NCBI GenBank assembly: GCA_038216655.1
Contig: JBBQPZ010000008.1
Span: 1-64,000, forward strand
Source of the DNA: JAFDWR01 sp038216655
GTDB lineage: Bacteria; Armatimonadota; Fimbriimonadia; Fimbriimonadales; Fimbriimonadaceae
Direction of reading: 5' to 3'
Length of the DNA stretch: 64,000 bases
How positions within the stretch are numbered: the first letter of the stretch is position 1; the number at the start of each line of letters is the position of its first letter. Below are positions 1 through 7,553 of this stretch, piece by piece. The position numbers and the translations under genes were made by a program. The notes under the pieces were generated by a model. That model searched no databases. It was given only the letters and a program-made list of their open reading frames with translations, and was not told the DNA's origin.

Positions 1-222
1 CAAGCGGGGGAGGTGAGGGTCATCATGATGTGGATGTCCCGGTTGTCGGCGATCTGAATGTCGTAGATCAGGCCGAGGTCGTACACGTTGACGGGGATCT
101 CCGGGTCGTAGACCTTGCGCATCTGCTCGATGACCTCGCCCCTCGAGGAGGGAGCGCTCGATGGAGTTGAGGGGTTGCGGCGTCACGGGGTTTTCTACGT
201 CGGTTCGGATGGGTTCGGGCAT
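1..222 (-). CDS. sufT: SufT / MIP18-like (DUF59) Fe-S assembly protein, partial, with apparent frameshift
   Basis: The readable protein contains VYDPEIPVNVYDLGLIYDI, the signature of the DUF59/MIP18 family that helps load Fe-S clusters onto targets. The gene runs off the left window edge, so only the N-terminal part is visible. From the ATG at 222 the frame reads MPEPIRTDV... to SIERSLLEG, then must shift one base near 134-140 (a run of four G on the coding strand) to continue as EVIEQMRKVYDPE. Removing one G restores a single frame. Without that correction the first start in the conserved frame is the ATG at 122. The gene is the last visible member of the minus-strand suf operon. The 70 bases upstream carry a short GAGTTG-type tandem repeat. 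Whether the shift is real or an assembly error cannot be told here. Confidence 0.75.
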   Translation of the reverse strand, partial: MPEPIRTDVENPVTPQPLNSIERSLLEGRGHRADAQGLRPGDPRQRVRPRPDLRHSDRRQPGHPHHDDPHLPRL

Positions 223-295
223 GTTGAGAGTTAGAGTTGGAGTTGGAGTGGAACCTGCATCTTCGGTCGTGCAAAATGGTCGATCACTTCACAGC

Positions 296-754
296 TTATT
301 GTCGGTCCAGCCGGGCACGCGATTCTTTTTCTTCTTCGACGCTCGCAAGGAGCAAGTAGCCGGCGATGACTGGAATTCCGATGAGGCCAAACATGCCCGC
401 CACCGAAAACGATGCCAACAAAACTACGATGCCGATGCCGATGCCAACCCATTGGCCAATCGCCATTGATCGGTGGGTCAGTCGCAGCAAGAAGAAGCTG
501 GCTAATGCGGTCGGAAGAGTCAATTCGATGTCGCAACTCAGGAAAACGAGGGTGCCAACGGCAACCGCGACAACAATATCGATGAATAGAATCGTGTTTC
601 GCAAAAATCGATCCAGACAGAATCCGAGGACAGCAAAAGTCAGCGCGGCAGCAGAGAAGTTTTGTAGCCAACGTCCATGGGACCCGAGCCCAGCAGCCAA
701 TCCAACCGCAAGGGTCCCCGCTGTTAGAACGAACCCAACTCGTCGCTCATTCAC
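296..754 (-). CDS. Unknown small integral membrane protein in the suf operon
   Basis: This 152-residue hydrophobic protein has about five predicted membrane segments (near residues 5-22, 30-45, 50-68, 75-90 and 105-140) and a charged tail ending VEEEKESRARLDRQ. I do not recognise a family. The GTG start at 754 overlaps the sufU stop in a GTGA arrangement, which points to translational coupling. An open frame continues upstream but lies inside sufU. It sits between sufU and sufT on the same strand, so it is probably co-transcribed with the Fe-S genes, but its sequence gives no hint of a role in cluster assembly. It could also be an unrelated insertion in the operon. Confidence 0.6.
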   Translation of the reverse strand: MNERRVGFVLTAGTLAVGLAAGLGSHGRWLQNFSAAALTFAVLGFCLDRFLRNTILFIDIVVAVAVGTLVFLSCDIELTLPTALASFFLLRLTHRSMAIGQWVGIGIGIVVLLASFSVAGMFGLIGIPVIAGYLLLASVEEEKESRARLDRQ

Positions 755-1200
755 TCGGTGCTCACTTCGCCGCCGCCTTTGAGCGCGGCGTGGAGGGTGT
801 GCCAGGGGAGGGTGGCGCATTTTATGCGGACCGGGTACTCGCGCACTCCCGCGAGGACTTCGAGGTCGCCGAGGTCGGGGTGCTCGGTGGCTTCGCCGGT
901 CTCGGTGACCATTTGTTGGAATTCGCGGAAGATTTTTTCGGCCTCGTGCGTTGTCTTGCCTTTGACGATCTCGGTCATCATCGACGCGCTGGCGGTCGAG
1001 ATGGCGCAGCCGCTGCCTTCGAAGGCGATGTCTCGGACGATGTCGCCGTCGAGGAACAGGGTGACTCGGACCTGGTCGCCGCAGAGGGGGTTGAAGCCTT
1101 CGGCTTCGCCGGTGGGCTCGGCGACGGCGCCCTTGTTGCGCGGGCGCTTGCAGTGGTCGAGGATGACCTCTTGGTACAGTTCACGGAGGTCTAGGCTCAT
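751..1200 (-). CDS. sufU: SufU-type (IscU/NifU-like) Fe-S scaffold or sulfur-transfer protein
   Basis: The 149-residue protein matches the SufU/IscU family. The three metal-binding cysteines are C40 (NPLCGD), C65 (GSGCAIS) and C128 (IKCATLPW), with D42 following the first. In Gram-positive SUF systems SufU binds zinc through these residues and accepts persulfide sulfur from SufS. The region before the third cysteine is long, as in SufU rather than IscU. It lies downstream of sufS on the same strand but is separated from it by a 459-base repeat block. The stop codon overlaps the GTG of the next membrane-protein gene. Start ATG at 1200. Confidence 0.93.
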   Translation of the reverse strand: MSLDLRELYQEVILDHCKRPRNKGAVAEPTGEAEGFNPLCGDQVRVTLFLDGDIVRDIAFEGSGCAISTASASMMTEIVKGKTTHEAEKIFREFQQMVTETGEATEHPDLGDLEVLAGVREYPVRIKCATLPWHTLHAALKGGGEVSTE

Positions 1201-1659
1201 GAATTCCTTTGGGAGTGCGCGAGCTTGCTCGCGCTTTGCATTCCCGCAGACCTCTCTTGAGGGAGGGTGGTCTGCTGCGCAAGTCTTGCTCTGTGGGAGT
1301 TACTTTGCCCGACGTTCAGAGCAGAGTCAACCTTCACTTAGTCACCATTCCGGATCGGAGGCGAAACCCGGGGTCCTTCGACTGCAAAGCTTCGCTAAAG
1401 CTCGCTTCTTCGCTCAGGATGACGGCGGTCTGTTTAGAGTGCGGTGGCCCGCCACCGCTTTCGCCCCGTGAGTCTGCGAGCGCAATTGCCGATCGGTGGA
1501 AAGTGCGCGAGCAAGCTCGCGGCAGAAAAGCGCGAGCAAGCTCGCGCACTCCCAAAGGGGGCCAAGTGGGTGGCGGGAGTTCACCCTCCCTCAAGGGAGG
1601 GCTCAGATGCTCGCAAGCTCGCGGCAGAAAGGCGGTGGCAGGCCACCGCACTCTAAACG
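1201..1659 (-). repeat. Palindrome-rich intergenic repeat block between sufS and sufU
   Basis: No gene is credible here. The block is a nest of inverted and direct repeats. TTTAGAGTGCGGTGG near 1433 recurs inverted as CCACCGCACTCTAAA near 1645. The palindrome GCGAGCAAGCTCGC occurs near 1507 and 1530, with a partial copy near 1613 and an inverted relative near 1209. CCCTCCCTCAAGGGAGGG near 1582 is a self-complementary hairpin related to the sequence near 1250. CTTCGCTCAGGATGACGG near 1408 is also present in the repeat block at 15310-15475. Transcripts crossing this block from sufS would fold extensively. It may act as a terminator, processing site or operon-internal mobile repeat. Confidence 0.7.
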
Positions 1660-2919
1660 TCAAGCGAAGACCTCGGCGACCTTGCCGACGGCCCGCACCA
1701 AAGCCTCAACTTCACCCGAAGAGCTGTAAACCGCAAAGCTCGCCCGAGCCGTCGCGGACACCCCAAGCCGTCGCATCAGTGGCATGCAGCAGTGGTGCCC
1801 CGCACGCACCGCGACGCCCGAGGCGTCGAGGATCGTGCCGATGTCGTGGGGGTGCGCTTGGTCCATGGTGAAGCTGACGATTCCCGCCTTGTCCTTAGCC
1901 GTACCTACGAGGCGCACGCCTGAGATGTCACCGAGTTGCGCTTCCGCAAGCCGCGCCAATGAGCGCTCGTGGCCATCGATCGCCTCCAATGAAGCAACCA
2001 CCTGAGACCGCAGATCAACCCCAGATCCCAAGGACGCAAGCCAAGAGATCGCTGCCCCCAGCCCGATCGCCCCCGCGATGTTCGGCGTCCCTGCTTCAAA
2101 CTTGCCCGGGATCTCCGCGAAAGTCGTCCGCTCGAAGCTCACCGTGCGAATCATATCCCCGCCCCCTTGGTACACCGGCATCGCCTCCAGCAGGGCGCGC
2201 TTGCCGTACAGCAAACCGACCCCGGTCGGGCCGTACAGCTTGTGACCGCTGACCGTGTAGAAGTCGGCATCAATGTCCCGTACGTCGATCGGCGTGTGTG
2301 GGGCAGATTGGGCACCGTCCACCAACACGATCGCCCCCGCCTCATGCGCGAGCCGGATAATCTCGCGGACGGGGTTCACCGTGCCCAGCGAGTTACTTAC
2401 GTGAACGATGCCCACCAGCTTGACGCGGTGCACCTTCAGGAGCGCCCGATAGGCGTCCAGATCGATCTCGCCGTTGTCGAAGATGGGGATGGGGACGACC
2501 TTGGCGCTGGTCATCTGCCAGGGGACGATGTTGGCGTGGTGCTCCATCGTCGAGAGAAGGATGGTGTCGTCGGGGGTGAGCTTGCGTCCCCAGGTCGCCG
2601 CGACGAGGTTGATGCTCTCGGTGCAGCCTTTGGTGAAGATCACCTCGGCGTCTTCCTTCGCGTTCAGGAGGGTTTGGGCGAGGGTGCGGGCGTGCTCGTA
2701 GGCGTTGGTGGCTTCCTGGCTGAGTTGGTGGACACCGCGGTGGATGTTGGCATTGCTCTCGCGGTAGTACCGATCCATCGCGTCGAGCACGGAGATTGGG
2801 GTTTGGGTGGTGGCGGCGTTGTCGAGGTAGACGAGTGGGCGACCGTGGACCTGGCGATCCAGGATCGGGAACTGGGCGCGGATTCGGGGGATATCGAGGC
2901 TCTGGAACACGGGGATCAT
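1660..2919 (-). CDS. sufS: Cysteine desulfurase SufS
   Basis: A type II, PLP-dependent cysteine desulfurase of 419 residues. It removes sulfur from L-cysteine and passes it as a persulfide to SufU and the SufBCD scaffold. Visible features are the N-terminal YLDNAATTQ, EHHANIVPW, the PLP lysine K227 in SGHKLYGP, and the catalytic loop RAGHHCCMPLMRRLG. That loop has two adjacent cysteines (C377, C378) where most SufS proteins have one. The ATG at 2919 was chosen because it overlaps the upstream stop codon as ATGA. The longer reading from 2961 lies inside the previous gene. Suf operon context supports the call. Confidence 0.95.
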   Translation of the reverse strand: MIPVFQSLDIPRIRAQFPILDRQVHGRPLVYLDNAATTQTPISVLDAMDRYYRESNANIHRGVHQLSQEATNAYEHARTLAQTLLNAKEDAEVIFTKGCTESINLVAATWGRKLTPDDTILLSTMEHHANIVPWQMTSAKVVPIPIFDNGEIDLDAYRALLKVHRVKLVGIVHVSNSLGTVNPVREIIRLAHEAGAIVLVDGAQSAPHTPIDVRDIDADFYTVSGHKLYGPTGVGLLYGKRALLEAMPVYQGGGDMIRTVSFERTTFAEIPGKFEAGTPNIAGAIGLGAAISWLASLGSGVDLRSQVVASLEAIDGHERSLARLAEAQLGDISGVRLVGTAKDKAGIVSFTMDQAHPHDIGTILDASGVAVRAGHHCCMPLMRRLGVSATARASFAVYSSSGEVEALVRAVGKVAEVFA

Positions 2920-3362
2920 GTCGAGGTTTGGGTCAGGCACCAGTCGAAGAGCACCTTCCACTCCTTCCGTTGTAGCTCAATCAGGTCTTCAGGGTTGCCG
3001 TTCGCGGCCTCGGCTGCGTCGACGAACTCGGAGGGGTTGAAGCCTTGCAGGCTTTGCATCGCGGGGTGGTCGCCGACGCGGCGGTACCAGTATTTTGAGT
3101 TCCAAAAATCGCCTTCTCGGCGGTGGACGATGGCATGCCACCAGGCGCCGGTCGGGGGGTCGAGGGCTTGGGCGAGGGTGTGGGAGTGTTCGAGGTCGTC
3201 GACGTAGAGCCAGAGCCCGGCGAGGATCTCGGGCGGGGCTTCGATGGATTTGACGTGGATGGCTTCGGTGCGGAAGGTGGTCGGGCGCAGGACGGCCATC
3301 GCGTCGGCAAGGGGCAGGGCGGTAAAGAGGCGGTCGATGGCGGAGGAGGCGTTGTTGGACAT
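2916..3362 (-). CDS. Uncharacterised conserved protein coded inside the suf operon
   Basis: A soluble 148-residue protein with no signal peptide or membrane segment. The middle is rich in Trp, His, Arg and Tyr (WWHAIVHRREGDFWNSKYWYRRVG), which looks like a conserved active-site or binding patch. The flanks are less distinctive. I recall similar WHxIxHRREGDxxNxKYW stretches in unannotated proteins of other bacteria but cannot name a family. It starts 87 bases after sufD, and its stop overlaps the sufS start by four bases, so translation is coupled to sufS. That arrangement suggests a role tied to the desulfurase or its substrate. This is inference only. Confidence 0.75.
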   Translation of the reverse strand: MSNNASSAIDRLFTALPLADAMAVLRPTTFRTEAIHVKSIEAPPEILAGLWLYVDDLEHSHTLAQALDPPTGAWWHAIVHRREGDFWNSKYWYRRVGDHPAMQSLQGFNPSEFVDAAEAANGNPEDLIELQRKEWKVLFDWCLTQTST

Positions 3363-3449
3363 CTCACCTCAACCCGGGCTTTGTTAGCCGGGCTAAAGCC
3401 CTGGATACGGGAAGTGGACTGAAGTCCGCGCTCCGGCACCCACTCACCA

Positions 3450-4802
3450 TCATGCCTCCGGCAGGGCCTCGGACTCGTTGAGTCGGTCGAAGAGGATCTT
3501 CTCCAGGGCTTCGCGGGCGGCGGGGATGGTGACCTTCTCCAGTACCTCGGCGGCGAAGGCGTAGACGAGGATCGCGCGGGCCTCTTTGTACGGGATGCCG
3601 CGGGCGCGGAGGTAGAACAGGGCGTCGTCGCGGAGCTGGCCGACGGTTGCGCCGTGGGTGCACTTGACGTCGTCGGCGAAGATCTCGAGCTGCGGCTTGG
3701 TGTTCACGCTTGCGGTCGGGCTGAGGAGGATCGCCTGATTGGTCTGCTTCGCGTCGGTCTTCTGGGCGTCTTCGTAGACGAAGATCTTGCCGTTGAAGAC
3801 TCCTTGGGCCTTGTCGCCGAGGATCCCTTTGTAGACCTCGAATGAGTTGCAGTTGGGCTTGGCGTGGTCGATGCGGGTGTGATTGTCCACGACCTGCGAT
3901 CCAGTGCCGACGTAGGCGCCGTTGAGCCAGGTTTCGGTGTGTTCGCCGTCCAGCCAGACGTTTAAGTCGGTGCGGGAGATTTGGCCACCGAAGGAAGCGT
4001 TATTAGAGGTGTAGACCGAGTCGGCGGCTTGGTGGACGTACCAGCCTGCGATGTGGTAAGACTCGCGGCCCTCACCCTGGAACTTGGTGTGCTCCAACCG
4101 CGCGCCTTTGCCGAGGGCGACTTCGGTGACGGCGTTGGTGAAGTAGGTTCCGCCGAGGCCGACGTAGCTCTCGAGGATTTTGGCTTCGCTGTTCTCGTCG
4201 AGGAGGATCAGCACGCGCGGGTGGCTAGCGAAGGTGCCGTGATCCGCCTTGTTGACGAACTGCAGGTGGATCGGGAGTTCGAGGGTCAGGTTCTTCGGGA
4301 CCAGCACGAACGCGCCGTCGCGGAGGTAGGCGGTGTTGAGGGCGGTGAAGCGCTCGTCGTTGGTGGTGCCGAGCTTGCCTTCCAGGCTGCCGATCGTGCC
4401 CAGGTGGGGAAGGATCAGCTCCGCATTAGTTGCGAGGGCTTCCTCAATGGAGGAGATCACGACGCCTTCGGGGAGGATTTGCTCGGAGGAGAGTTCGGGC
4501 GCGTACTCACCGTTGACGAAGGTGAGGGTGATCCCGTCGACCTTGCCGACGGGGGTCATTTCGAGTTCGGCGCGCATCACGGTGGCGCCGTAGGCGGGCT
4601 TGAACTCGGTCTCCTCGATCGCGCGGAGAGAGGTGTACTTGAACTCCTCGTCGCGGGTGGTGGGCAGTCCGACGCTCTCGAAACGAGCGAAGGCGGCGGC
4701 GCGCTTGGCTTGCAGCTCGGCGGGGCCGATCACGGCAAGGATCGGCTTCAGGGTCCCGTAGTTGAGCACGAGACTGTGCGGTTTCGTCATGAGGTCGATC
4801 AT
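3450..4802 (-). CDS. sufD: Fe-S cluster assembly scaffold protein SufD
   Basis: A 450-residue SufB/SufD family protein. The C-terminal CTHGATVGQLRDDALFYLRARGI is typical of SufD rather than SufB, which usually has a SHEAT-type sequence there. The N-terminal LPTTRDEEFKYTSL is also SufD-like. SufD forms the SufBC2D scaffold with SufB and the SufC ATPase and helps iron entry. It begins one base after the sufC stop codon, so the two are coupled. ATG at 4802 is used; an in-frame ATG at 4790 is an alternative. A 7-bp inverted repeat (3376-3401) lies in the gap before the next gene. No sufB is found in this window. Confidence 0.93.
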   Translation of the reverse strand: MIDLMTKPHSLVLNYGTLKPILAVIGPAELQAKRAAAFARFESVGLPTTRDEEFKYTSLRAIEETEFKPAYGATVMRAELEMTPVGKVDGITLTFVNGEYAPELSSEQILPEGVVISSIEEALATNAELILPHLGTIGSLEGKLGTTNDERFTALNTAYLRDGAFVLVPKNLTLELPIHLQFVNKADHGTFASHPRVLILLDENSEAKILESYVGLGGTYFTNAVTEVALGKGARLEHTKFQGEGRESYHIAGWYVHQAADSVYTSNNASFGGQISRTDLNVWLDGEHTETWLNGAYVGTGSQVVDNHTRIDHAKPNCNSFEVYKGILGDKAQGVFNGKIFVYEDAQKTDAKQTNQAILLSPTASVNTKPQLEIFADDVKCTHGATVGQLRDDALFYLRARGIPYKEARAILVYAFAAEVLEKVTIPAAREALEKILFDRLNESEALPEA

Positions 4803-4803
4803 G

Positions 4804-5562
4804 CTAAACGGTGGTGGCGAGCTGCTCCTCGATCCAGCCGTATCCCTTCTCTTCGAGTTCGAGCGCCAGTTCTTTTCCGCCGCTGCGGACGATGCGGCCC
4901 GCGACGAGCACGTGGACGAAGTCAGGGACGATGTATTCCAGCAGGCGCTGGTAGTGGGTGATCACGAGGAAGCCACGATCCGGCGTCCGGAGCGAATTGA
5001 CGCCGTCGGCGACGATGCGGAGGGCGTCGATGTCGAGGCCGGAGTCGGTCTCATCGAGCACGGCGAGCTTGGGCTCGAGGACGGCCATCTGGAAGATCTC
5101 GTTGCGCTTTTTCTCGCCACCGGAGAACCCTTCGTTGACGCCGCGCGAGAGGAGGGAGTTGTCGAGTTGCAGGAGCTTGAGCTTGCTTCGAACGTGGGCC
5201 ATGAACTCGGCGTGGGAGAGTTCCTTATCGCCGCGGGTTTTGCGGATCGAGTTGAGCGCGGCCCGAAGAAAGTAGGTGTTGCTGACGCCTGGGATTTCGA
5301 CCGGATATTGGAAGGCGAGGAAGATGCCGGCGACGGCGCGCTCCTCAGGATCAAGTTCGAGCAGGTCCTTGCCGTCGAGGGTGACGGTGCCTTCGGTGAC
5401 TTCGTACAGGTCTCGGCCGGCGAGGATGGAGGCGAGGGTGGACTTGCCGGAGCCGTTCGGGCCCATGATGGCGTGGACTTCACCGGCGTTGACGGTGAGG
5501 TTGATTCCGCGGAGAATCTCTTTCTCCTCGACGCGGGCATGTAGGTTCGAAATCTGCAACAT
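4804..5562 (-). CDS. sufC: Fe-S assembly ATPase SufC
   Basis: A 252-residue ABC-type ATPase that energises the SufBCD scaffold. Walker A is GPNGSGKST near residue 35, the signature is FSGGEKKRNE, and Walker B runs into LAVLDETDSGLD, the SufC-specific form of the LDExDSGLD motif. ITHYQRLL is the H-loop. The start at 5562 gives the usual N-terminus MLQISNLHARV; the longer open frame upstream runs into repeat DNA and is rejected. It is the first gene of the minus-strand operon, so the promoter should lie in 5563-5650. In most bacteria sufB is its neighbour, but here a repeat element and a divergent gene lie upstream. Confidence 0.96.
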   Translation of the reverse strand: MLQISNLHARVEEKEILRGINLTVNAGEVHAIMGPNGSGKSTLASILAGRDLYEVTEGTVTLDGKDLLELDPEERAVAGIFLAFQYPVEIPGVSNTYFLRAALNSIRKTRGDKELSHAEFMAHVRSKLKLLQLDNSLLSRGVNEGFSGGEKKRNEIFQMAVLEPKLAVLDETDSGLDIDALRIVADGVNSLRTPDRGFLVITHYQRLLEYIVPDFVHVLVAGRIVRSGGKELALELEEKGYGWIEEQLATTV

Positions 5563-5654
5563 ATGGGGTGGTAATCGGGGGAAGGAAAGCAATCCTTCCT
5601 CTTTTGTGCAGTTTACTCTACGCGGGGAGGGCGTTGGGCGTTGGGGTGCGGAAG

Positions 5655-5859
5655 TGATGGAATTGAGGGTCGTGATGGAAACTGATGGAATTGAAACCGG
5701 ACGTGGCGGGGGCTTCCACCATCGAGGGACCTGCGCAAGATGCCGGGAGTTGGAGTGATGGAATTGAAACCTCCTGATGGAACTGATGGACCCCGATCCC
5801 TTTTCCACCCCCTCTGAGTTTCAATTCCATCAGTTCCATCACGACCCTCAATTCCATCA
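5655..5859. repeat. Fold-back intergenic element with about 42-bp inverted arms (TGATGGAATTGA words)
   Basis: The left arm 5655-5697 and right arm 5818-5859 are reverse complements with a single one-base gap over about 42 positions. Each arm is built from the word TGATGGAATTGA and its variants (GTCGTGATGG, ACTGATGG). Further copies of the word lie in the 120-base loop near 5755 and 5776. The element lies between divergent sufC and the glycosyltransferase gene, so it could influence both promoters or form a long RNA hairpin. No coding capacity is likely. Similar architecture with different words occurs at 6659-6782 and 58119-58236. Confidence 0.85.
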
Positions 5860-5908
5860 TCACCCGGACCGGGCACGTTGAACCCTCAAAAAAGTGTCTA
5901 GGTAGACT

Positions 5909-6655
5909 GTGCAAGCGTTGGCGGAACCCCACCTGAGCATTATTGTGCCTGCTTACAACGAGGAAGAACGCCTTCCTCGGACGCTTGCTCGGCTCTCGGA
6001 ATACTACGATTCCCAGTCTTACGACTACGATGTTGCGGTGGTCAGCGATGGGAGTAAGGATGGGACGGCGAGGGTGGTCAATGAGTTTGCTGCCGCGCAT
6101 CCCAAGTTCCAGCTGATCGAGTATCAGCCAAACCGCGGGAAGGGTTACGCCGTTCGGAAGGGGATGTTGGAGGCGAAGGGCGATCTGGTGCTGTTCTGCG
6201 ACGCGGACCTTGCGACCCCCCAGGAAGAGACCGAGAAGCTGCTGGCCCACATGAAGGACGGGGCGGATGTGGCGTTTGGGAGCCGGCCGATGGCGGAATC
6301 CAAGTTGGAGATTCGGCAGCCGTTGTACCGAGAGTTATTGGGGCGTGCGTTTAATCGCGCGGTTCAGACGCTGGCGATTCGGGGCGTGACGGACACCCAG
6401 TGCGGATTCAAGATGTTTACCCGGAAGGCATGCCAGGACGTGTTCACCCGCTGCAAGTTGGATGGATTCTCGTTCGACTTCGAGGCGCTGATGATCGCGC
6501 GGGATTTGGGTTACCGGCTGGACGAGGTTCCGATTCGCTGGTCGCATCAGGAAGGTTCAAAAGTGGTGCTTCTACGCGACGGACCCCGGATGCTACGCGA
6601 CTTGGTGAAGCTTCGGGTGAAGGGGAAGCAGGCGCGGATTAGGCCGGTGCTATAG
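5909..6655 (+). CDS. Family 2 glycosyltransferase, dolichyl/polyprenyl-phosphate sugar synthase type
   Basis: A 248-residue GT-A fold glycosyltransferase without membrane segments. LSIIVPAYNEEERLPRTL opens the nucleotide-binding domain, SDGSKDGT follows, and CDADLATP is the metal-binding DXD region. FGSRP and DTQCGFKMF are typical of the DPM1 and dolichyl-phosphate glucosyltransferase branch, which moves a sugar from a nucleotide donor to a lipid phosphate. The GTG at 5909 is the only start that keeps the first strand. The next gene, a methyltransferase, follows 150 bases later across an inverted repeat. The acceptor lipid and donor sugar are not readable from sequence. Confidence 0.88.
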   Translation: MQALAEPHLSIIVPAYNEEERLPRTLARLSEYYDSQSYDYDVAVVSDGSKDGTARVVNEFAAAHPKFQLIEYQPNRGKGYAVRKGMLEAKGDLVLFCDADLATPQEETEKLLAHMKDGADVAFGSRPMAESKLEIRQPLYRELLGRAFNRAVQTLAIRGVTDTQCGFKMFTRKACQDVFTRCKLDGFSFDFEALMIARDLGYRLDEVPIRWSHQEGSKVVLLRDGPRMLRDLVKLRVKGKQARIRPVL

Positions 6656-6658
6656 GAT

Positions 6659-6782
6659 GGTATTGGGGTGCTGGGGTATTGGGGTATTGGCAAATGAGCC
6701 CTGCTCTGGCTTGCCCATAAATCCAAAGACCGCCCTCATAGCGTCTCTGCTAATACCCCAATACCTCAATACCTCAATACCT
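6659..6782. repeat. Fold-back intergenic element with TATTGGGG-type arms
   Basis: The left arm 6659-6690 consists of tandem GGTATTGGGG words and the right arm 6752-6782 of AATACCTC/AATACCCC words. They are inverted copies with only C/T differences in the repeats. The 61-base loop has no repeats. It lies between two plus-strand genes immediately after the stop codon at 6655, where it could act as a terminator-like or mRNA-stabilising hairpin. Same layout, different word, as 5655-5859 and 58119-58236. Confidence 0.8.
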
Positions 6783-6804
6783 CCCGGCTCGTTAAGGAGC
6801 CGGG
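6783..6804 (+). promoter_or_regulatory. Hairpin presenting the ribosome binding site of the methyltransferase gene
   Basis: CCCGGCT and AGCCGGG form a perfect 7-bp stem around the loop CGTTAAGG. The Shine-Dalgarno sequence AAGGAG (6793-6798) overlaps loop and stem, seven bases before the ATG at 6806. Folding would half-bury the binding site, so the hairpin could modulate translation. No ligand-binding domain is visible. Confidence 0.45.
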
Positions 6805-6805
6805 A

Positions 6806-7546
6806 ATGAACCCTGCCGAATACGGGCGGATGTTTGAGTTGGAGGATCACTATTGGTGGTTCGTGGGGCGGCGGAATGTGGCTCTTCGGCTCTTGCATCG
6901 GCATGTAAAGACCTCAGCGGAGAAACCGCGGGTGCTTGATGTTGGGTGTGGGACGGGGGTGGTTTCGCGCGATATGCAGCCTTGGACTCATACGGTTAGC
7001 TTGGACATGAGCCCGCTTGCGCTCGAGTTCTGCCAGAAGCGGGGGCTCAAGAACTTGGTGATGGGGGATGGCGAGGCTTTGCCGATTCAGCCTTCGGCGC
7101 TCGACGGGATTATCGGGCTGGACATCTTCGAGCATATCGGGGACGATGAGCTTGCCTTCTCGGAGGCGTATCGGTCCTTGCGTCCGGGTGGGGTGCTGGT
7201 GATGAGCGTGCCCGCCTTCAAGTCACTATGGGGCCCCCACGATGTAGCGCTCATGCACCATCGGCGTTACCGGCGCAGGGACCTCGGGGACAAGCTAAAG
7301 GCCGCAGGATTCCAGGTTGAACGCATGAGCTATTCGGTCTTTTTCCTGTTTCCCGTGGTGGTGCTGGTGAGGCTGTTCGAGAAGCGCAAGAAGGGGCCGC
7401 CGAAGGCTTCGCTGGCGGCGTTGCCGAGGCCGATCAACCAGATGTTGATCTGGCTTCAGACGCTGGAAGCACGGATCATCGGAAGAATGTCCCTTCCTTG
7501 GGGAAGTTCGCTGGTGGCGGTAGCACGGAAGCCTCTCGCCTCGTAG
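6806..7546 (+). CDS. Class I SAM-dependent methyltransferase
   Basis: A 246-residue protein with the SAM-binding motif I VLDVGCGTGVVSRDM near residue 45, motif II around GDGEALP, and IIGLDIFEHIGDDELAF, the usual Methyltransf_11 arrangement. The N-terminal HYWWFVGRR is common in methyltransferases linked to sugar or lipid modification. The C-terminus has a hydrophobic stretch (YSVFFLFPVVVLVRLF) and may associate with the membrane. It follows the lipid-linked glycosyltransferase and precedes mqnA by only seven bases, so it may be co-transcribed with mqnA. The substrate is unknown; quinone methylation is conceivable but not shown. Confidence 0.85.
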   Translation: MNPAEYGRMFELEDHYWWFVGRRNVALRLLHRHVKTSAEKPRVLDVGCGTGVVSRDMQPWTHTVSLDMSPLALEFCQKRGLKNLVMGDGEALPIQPSALDGIIGLDIFEHIGDDELAFSEAYRSLRPGGVLVMSVPAFKSLWGPHDVALMHHRRYRRRDLGDKLKAAGFQVERMSYSVFFLFPVVVLVRLFEKRKKGPPKASLAALPRPINQMLIWLQTLEARIIGRMSLPWGSSLVAVARKPLAS

Positions 7547-7553
7547 AACAGTT

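Noticed and set aside
5650..5862. Short CRISPR array, because GTTTCAATTCC and GGAATTGAAAC resemble CRISPR repeat ends
   Set aside because: Copies are irregularly spaced, in both orientations and shorter than a repeat. No cas genes are near.
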